Below, piece by piece: positions 59,706 through 64,000 of a stretch of 64,000 bases of DNA (the stretch's first letter is position 1; each line of letters begins with the position of its first letter). A program made the translations under genes and the position numbers. The notes beneath the pieces were generated by a model that searched no databases, was not told the origin of the DNA, and saw only the letters and a program-made list of their open reading frames with translations. The DNA comes from Bacillota bacterium (GTDB lineage: Bacteria; Bacillota; UBA4882; UBA8346), in the NCBI GenBank assembly GCA_023394955.1, contig JAEWZY010000004.1, forward strand, positions 186,001-250,000, given 5' to 3'.

Positions 59706-59735
59706 AAAGAAAAAATTGGGGAAAAGGGATTGCCA

Positions 59736-61049
59736 ATGAGAATAATACGAACTGATACTCAATCCAAAGAAGTACGCCGCTTCCTAAACCGGCGGCCGGT
59801 TTCCGACGACCGGAGCCAATCGGAGATTACCGCCGGAGTGGCGGCAATACTTACCGAGGTAAAAGCCCGCGGCGACCAGGCCTTATTAGACTATACAGCT
59901 AAGTTTGACAAAGTACAACTCCAACCGGAACAGCTCAAGGTCACCGCTGATGAGTTTGAGGATGCCCGTCGTACCACGCCGGATGACTTTCGGGAGGCGA
60001 TCCGCCAAGCGAAAACCAACATCCTCGCTTTCCATCAAAAACAACTCCCCAAAGACTGGCTTGATTTAAAAGATGATGGAATTGTCTTGGGACAGCGCTA
60101 TATCCCGGTGGACTCGGCCGGCCTTTATGTTCCGGGCGGCGTGGCCGGGAGTACCCCACTGGTTTCGTCATTGTTGATGAACGTGTTGCCGGCGGTAGTC
60201 GCCGGAGTTAAACGGATCATTATCTGCACCCCGCCCAATGCTTCCGGCGGAGTCAACCCATACTTATTAGCCACTGCCTTGGAATGTAATATTACCGAGG
60301 TTTACAAAGTAGGAGGGGCTCAGGCCATAGCGGCCATGGCCTTCGGAACTGAAACCATCGCTTCGGTGGACGTGATTACCGGACCAGGCAATCAATACGT
60401 CACCGAAGCCAAACGCCAGGTCTTCGGTTATGTGGGACTGGATATGCTGGCCGGGCCGAGCGAAATCCTGATCATTGCCGACGAAAAAAATAACCCCGCC
60501 TATCTAGCGGCGGACTTGCTGTCCCAGGCCGAACACGGGCCGGTTAATGAAGCCGGGGCTTTTTTGCTGACGCCTTCTCCCATGCTGGCCCAGGCAGTTG
60601 CCGAAGAGGTCGAATCCCAACTGGAACAATTATCCCGCAATACGATTGCAGCGGCTGCTTTGGAGAAAAGCGGCGCGATTATCGTGACCCGGGACTTGGA
60701 AGAGGCCTTTGAATGGGCCAACTACACCGCTCCTGAGCATTTGGAGTTATTGGTCTGCGACCCTTGGAACCATTTGCATAAGATCAAACATGCCGGGGCG
60801 GTTTTTATCGGTCCCTATTCCACAGAGTCCATCGGCGACTATATCGCCGGGACCAACCATGTACTGCCGACCAATGCCACCTCTAGATTTGCCTCGGGAC
60901 TGAGCGTGGACCATTTCATCAAACGAACCAGCATCATCGCTTATAATCAGTCCGGCGTGGCCAAATACGGCCCGGCCGCGATCAAAATCGCCGCCGTCGA
61001 AGGCCTCGACGCCCATGCTAATGCGATCAAGGTCAGGCTGGAGAAGTAG
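59736..61049 (+). CDS. hisD: Histidinol dehydrogenase
   Basis: 437-residue Zn enzyme that oxidises L-histidinol twice to L-histidine with NAD+. Family blocks are clear: YIPVDSAGLYVPGG near 119, VYKVGGAQAIAAMAFGTE near 190, VDVITGPGNQYVTEAKRQVF near 212, and GPSEILIIAD near 236. The C-terminal HLELLVCDP and GTNHVLPT blocks, with the catalytic Glu/His pair nearby, are present. ATG 59736 lies 6 bases after AAAAGGGA; TTG 59730 is too close. First gene of a his segment; hisG/hisZ are not upstream in the window. Confidence 0.96.
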   Translation: MRIIRTDTQSKEVRRFLNRRPVSDDRSQSEITAGVAAILTEVKARGDQALLDYTAKFDKVQLQPEQLKVTADEFEDARRTTPDDFREAIRQAKTNILAFHQKQLPKDWLDLKDDGIVLGQRYIPVDSAGLYVPGGVAGSTPLVSSLLMNVLPAVVAGVKRIIICTPPNASGGVNPYLLATALECNITEVYKVGGAQAIAAMAFGTETIASVDVITGPGNQYVTEAKRQVFGYVGLDMLAGPSEILIIADEKNNPAYLAADLLSQAEHGPVNEAGAFLLTPSPMLAQAVAEEVESQLEQLSRNTIAAAALEKSGAIIVTRDLEEAFEWANYTAPEHLELLVCDPWNHLHKIKHAGAVFIGPYSTESIGDYIAGTNHVLPTNATSRFASGLSVDHFIKRTSIIAYNQSGVAKYGPAAIKIAAVEGLDAHANAIKVRLEK

Positions 61050-61061
61050 GGAAATAAGAAA

Positions 61062-61096
61062 GTCAAAAGTTTAAGGTCTAAAGTCTAAAGTCTTAA
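61062..61096 (+). repeat. Degenerate heptanucleotide repeat (GTCTAAA type)
   Basis: GTCAAAA, GTTTAAG, GTCTAAA, GTCTAAA, GTCTTAA in exact 7-bp register between hisD and hisB. Confidence 0.75.
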
Positions 61097-61142
61097 ATTG
61101 AGGCAAATCTGGCTCTCTATTTTTTCAACAATTGACCAACGT

Positions 61143-61193
61143 TTTTTTGACTCAAATATTTTTGACATTCGATATTTGCTTTCGACATTCGAC
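61143..61193 (+). repeat. Degenerate heptanucleotide repeat (TTTTGAC type)
   Basis: TTTTGAC, ATTCGAT, ATTTGCT, TTTCGAC, ATTCGAC (one 1-base slip), the complement-type motif of the block 60 bases upstream and like that between gatC and gatA. The two blocks in opposite orientation could pair in RNA. Confidence 0.6.
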
Positions 61194-61235
61194 TATATCT
61201 TAAAAAGAATACTGAAATATATGAGGTGGTTTTTA

Positions 61236-61823
61236 ATGCGTTTTGCATCTATCGAACGAAGCACCAAAGAGACTAGGGTTAAACTGGAATTGTCCCTGGA
61301 CGGTTCGGGAAGTTATGAGATTAATACCGGGGTCGGGTTTTTCGATCATATGTTGACTCATATCGCCAAACACGGCTTTCTGGACCTGAAGGTCTCAGCC
61401 CAAGGGGATCTGGAAGTTGATGCTCACCATACCGTGGAAGACGTGGGGATCGTCTTTGGACAAGGGTTAAAGAAAGCTTTCGGCGATAAATTTGGGATTA
61501 GCCGTTACGGCCATGCCGTTATTCCGATGGATGAGGCTCTGGCGTTAGTGGCCTTGGATTTAAGCGGACGGCCCTTTCTACAATTCGAAGCCGATTTGGG
61601 CAAAGGGCATCTAGGAGGCTTCGATCTGGAGTTGGTTGAGGAATTCTTCCAGGCCGTAGCGGTCCAGGCGGGAATGAATCTTCATATCCGGCTCTTAAAC
61701 GGCGCCAATTTACACCATTGCGCCGAAGCGATTTTTAAGGCTTTTGGCAGGGCGTTAGCAGCGGCAGTGCAATTAGATGAAAGGATCAAAGGAGTTCCGT
61801 CAACCAAGGGAATCCTGGATTAA
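61236..61823 (+). CDS. hisB: Imidazoleglycerol-phosphate dehydratase
   Basis: 195 residues, the size of the single-function enzyme. It removes water from imidazole glycerol phosphate using a di-Mn site built from the repeated motifs GFFDHMLTHIAKHG / DAHHTVEDVGI and GHAVIPMDEAL / NLHHCAEAIFKAF, all seen here. The frame is open upstream to 61098, but ATG 61236 has GAGGTGG at the right distance and gives the family-typical start, so the upstream extension is rejected. Confidence 0.95.
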   Translation: MRFASIERSTKETRVKLELSLDGSGSYEINTGVGFFDHMLTHIAKHGFLDLKVSAQGDLEVDAHHTVEDVGIVFGQGLKKAFGDKFGISRYGHAVIPMDEALALVALDLSGRPFLQFEADLGKGHLGGFDLELVEEFFQAVAVQAGMNLHIRLLNGANLHHCAEAIFKAFGRALAAAVQLDERIKGVPSTKGILD

Positions 61824-61826
61824 AAA

Positions 61827-62444
61827 ATGATCGCGATTATCGATTATGGAGTCGGCAATTTACGCAGCGTCGAGAAGGCCTTCACTTATCTGGGGCGCCG
61901 GGCGGTAGTCACCTCGGACCCGGAAATCGTTAGGGGAGCCGATCGAGTGGTCCTTCCGGGAGTGGGAGCCTTCGGTAAGTCCATGGAGAGCCTGGCCCGG
62001 GCCGGTATGGTTCAGGTAGTTAAAGAGGTCGTCGCGTCCGGAAGGCCTTTTCTTGGAATCTGCCTTGGGTTGCAAATGCTTTTTGAAGAGAGCGCCGAAG
62101 TTTTCGGACCGGAGACTACCCGGGTCAAGGGGTTGGGAATCATACCAGGGCAAGTGCTCCGGTTTAATTCAAAGCGTCTCAAGGTACCCCAGATTGGGTG
62201 GAATCAGATTAGGATTAAGAAGGATAGCCCAATTCTGCACGGAATTGAGAACGAGAGTTTTGTTTATTTCGTCCATTCTTACTATGTAAAACCCGCCAAC
62301 ACTGAAGTAATTGCCTGCGCCACTAACTATGAGATTGATTACTGCTCCGGAATTAACCAAGAAAACATTTACGCTTTTCAATTTCATCCTGAAAAGAGCA
62401 GTAGTGTAGGGCTGAAAATCTTAAAGAATTTCGCTGAACTCTAA
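61827..62444 (+). CDS. hisH: Imidazole glycerol phosphate synthase, glutamine amidotransferase subunit
   Basis: 205 residues. HisH hydrolyses glutamine and feeds ammonia to HisF. Catalytic Cys79 is in GICLGLQML, with His/Glu in FQFHPEKSS near 187. Opening IIDYGVGNLRSVEKAF is typical. It starts 3 bases after hisB. hisA and hisF, which usually follow, are absent: a different gene comes 157 bases later. Confidence 0.96.
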   Translation: MIAIIDYGVGNLRSVEKAFTYLGRRAVVTSDPEIVRGADRVVLPGVGAFGKSMESLARAGMVQVVKEVVASGRPFLGICLGLQMLFEESAEVFGPETTRVKGLGIIPGQVLRFNSKRLKVPQIGWNQIRIKKDSPILHGIENESFVYFVHSYYVKPANTEVIACATNYEIDYCSGINQENIYAFQFHPEKSSSVGLKILKNFAEL

Positions 62445-62601
62445 ACAAATAAACTTAGCAAAAGATTTAGTAAAAATTAATTGTTCTACCCCGGCTTGAA
62501 TTGGATGGTCCCGGAGGGGTCCCATTGGTCCGTGACATTTCCCGGATGGATTGATATTTTAATGATTGAGTCCTAGTTTAAACTTGAAAGGAGTAAGGCT
62601 A

Positions 62602-63996
62602 ATGATCAAGTTTGGAGCATTATTGCCTCACGCCCCGATAAGTGTGCCTGGAGTCGGTCAAACTGAAGATTTGGAACAATTAAAAAAAACCTCCAACGCA
62701 ATGAGGCAAATCGACGGGATACTGGCCCAAGATCCTCCCGAGACTTTGGTGGTGTTCACCCCTCACGGCGCGGTCTATGCGGACGCCATCATTATTTATC
62801 GGGACCGGGTTTTAGCCGGAGGCTTGGAACGTTTTGGTTTAAGCCGGAGATGGCAATGGGAAACCGACTTGGATTTAGTTAAGAAGATCGCTGAATTGGG
62901 AGGTAAAACAGGCTTACCGATTTTTCCAATGGATTATACGGAAGCATCTCGGGGACGTTTTGATGAAGGGTTGGATCATGGGGTGTTGGTGCCTTTATCT
63001 TTTTTTGATCCCGCTTGGGCTTCCCGAGTTAAGCTGGTTGTGATCCCCTTGAGTTATCTTTCTTTAGAAGAACTATATCAATTTGGGAAGGTAGTCCAAG
63101 AAGCGGCGGTTGGAATAGGCCGAGAGGTGGCGGTGATCGCCAGCGGCGATCTGTCACACTGTCTGAAGCCCGGCGCCCCGGCCCCTTATGAACCGCGGGG
63201 GGCGGAATTTGATCATAAATTAGTGGAGCTAATCAATGAAGGAACAGTAGAACCCTTTTTTGAGTTGGACCCGGTATTGTTGGAAAAGGCGGCCGAATGC
63301 GGTTTCCGAAGTTTGATTATGCTCCTGGGCGCTATGGACGGTATCAAGTTTGAAAGCAAAGTCCTTAGTTATCAGGGGCCTTTCGGGGTCGGGTATGCGG
63401 TGGCTTCTTTTCATCCCAAAGGGGAGCGGCAGAGTATATTGGAAACCTTATTTCAAGCGCGGGATGCTGAAGTTCAATCCAGGCGGGCTGAGGAAAGTCC
63501 CTTGGTAAAATATGCCCGTCAGGTAGTGGAAAGTTTCGTTAAAGGCGAGAAGTTAAGGGAAGCTAATGATTTAAACGAATACCTCCGGGAGCGGGCCGGC
63601 GCTTTCGTCTCCATTAAAAAATTCGGTCAGCTCCGGGGGTGTATCGGTACTACCGGACCTACTCAACCCGATATTTTGCGGGAAGTTAAACAAAACGCAA
63701 TCTCCGCGGCGACAAGGGATCCGCGGTTTGATCCGGTGTCAGTCGATGAATTGGATGATCTAGTATATAGCGTTGATATTTTGAAGCCGGCGGAACCAAT
63801 CTCCGGAATAAATGAACTGGATCCCGAACGTTATGGGGTAATTGTCAAAAGCGGCTATCGCACCGGTTTGCTATTGCCGAATTTGGAAGGGATTGAGACC
63901 GCAGCCGAACAGGTGTCGATAGCCCGGAAGAAGGCGGGGATTGGGTCTAATGAACCGGTAAAGCTGGAACGGTTCGAGGTAGTGAGGTATTTTTAG
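62602..63996 (+). CDS. AmmeMemoRadiSam system fusion: LigB/Memo-like dioxygenase-fold domain plus AMMECR1 domain
   Basis: 464 residues. The N-terminal part (about 1-275) has the class III extradiol dioxygenase/Memo-like fold: FGALLPHAPISVPGVG, TLVVFTPHGAVY, DEGLDHGVLVPLSFF and VAVIASGDLSHCLKPGAP supply the His and Asp positions of such sites. The C-terminal part (about 300-460) is AMMECR1 with its signature GQLRGCIGTTGPT and SAATRDPRFDPV. The fused form is usually encoded beside a radical SAM protein; the window ends 4 bases after the stop, where ATG may begin that gene. The system's reaction is not known to me. Start ATG 62602 behind AAAGGAG. Confidence 0.9.
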   Translation: MIKFGALLPHAPISVPGVGQTEDLEQLKKTSNAMRQIDGILAQDPPETLVVFTPHGAVYADAIIIYRDRVLAGGLERFGLSRRWQWETDLDLVKKIAELGGKTGLPIFPMDYTEASRGRFDEGLDHGVLVPLSFFDPAWASRVKLVVIPLSYLSLEELYQFGKVVQEAAVGIGREVAVIASGDLSHCLKPGAPAPYEPRGAEFDHKLVELINEGTVEPFFELDPVLLEKAAECGFRSLIMLLGAMDGIKFESKVLSYQGPFGVGYAVASFHPKGERQSILETLFQARDAEVQSRRAEESPLVKYARQVVESFVKGEKLREANDLNEYLRERAGAFVSIKKFGQLRGCIGTTGPTQPDILREVKQNAISAATRDPRFDPVSVDELDDLVYSVDILKPAEPISGINELDPERYGVIVKSGYRTGLLLPNLEGIETAAEQVSIARKKAGIGSNEPVKLERFEVVRYF

Positions 63997-64000
63997 AATG

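Overview
The window looks like chromosome of an anaerobic, endospore-forming member of the Bacillota (Firmicutes). The grounds are a complete gerA-gerC-gerB germination operon, a Spo0E-like regulator, a BclA-like collagen-repeat spore-surface protein, a csaB/tagA-type cell-wall polysaccharide locus, the GatCAB amidotransferase, pyruvate formate-lyase, YesM/YesN regulation, strong AGGAGG-type ribosome binding sites and frequent TTG/GTG starts. Genus cannot be read from the sequence; a pectin- or sugar-fermenting anaerobe of the Limnochordia/Hydrogenispora/Peptococcaceae kind is a guess.

Layout. 1-5.3 kb: arginine biosynthesis, argC (3' end only)-argJ-argB-argD-argG. 5.6-12.7 kb: mgtE Mg2+ transporter, a relic of an SPFH-family gene, a GH13 alpha-glucan enzyme, a secreted transglutaminase-like protein, a lipoprotein with a beta-propeller and a coiled-coil protein. 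12.8-16.1 kb: a TrmB-type regulator with its own promoter and operator, lysA, an unusual dapF whose two catalytic cysteines are serines, and the broken tail of an LL-DAP-aminotransferase-like gene. 16.2-16.7 kb: a vapBC toxin-antitoxin pair. 16.8-20.1 kb: a ZTP (pfl) riboswitch with overlapping terminator in front of pyruvate formate-lyase and its activase.

20.4-28.3 kb: a YesM/YesN two-component system, a sugar ABC importer (binding protein plus two permeases, no ATPase), a GH105-type unsaturated glucuronyl/galacturonyl hydrolase and a class II aldolase, together suggesting uptake and breakdown of pectin (rhamnogalacturonan) fragments. 28.7-38.8 kb: an XRE-cupin regulator with a clear promoter and palindromic operator, then a catabolic cluster that I cannot assign: Asp/Glu-racemase-like protein, split transketolase, beta-hydroxyacid dehydrogenase, sugar-phosphate isomerase, a second ATPase-less ABC importer and an FAD oxidoreductase. 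A tRNA-Arg(CCG) follows.

39-49 kb: collagen-like protein, Na+/solute symporter, GNAT acetyltransferase, Spo0E-like protein, ligA and gatC-gatA-gatB. 49-54 kb: a DUF4330-like protein, O-antigen-ligase-like polymerase, CsaB pyruvyltransferase, WecG/TagA glycosyltransferase and a YitT protein. 54-58 kb: the ger operon with a tiny fourth membrane gene. 59-62.5 kb: a striking array of five 22-bp repeats upstream of hisD-hisB-hisH. 62.6-64 kb: a fused LigB/Memo-like plus AMMECR1 protein (AmmeMemoRadiSam system).

Most notable beyond ordinary annotation: the ACTATAGT repeat array before hisD, the Ser/Ser DapF variant, the ZTP riboswitch-pfl unit, two regulators each with a near-perfect operator beside its own promoter, the unassigned sugar-acid-type cluster, and degenerate 7-bp-period repeats scattered through intergenic spacers.
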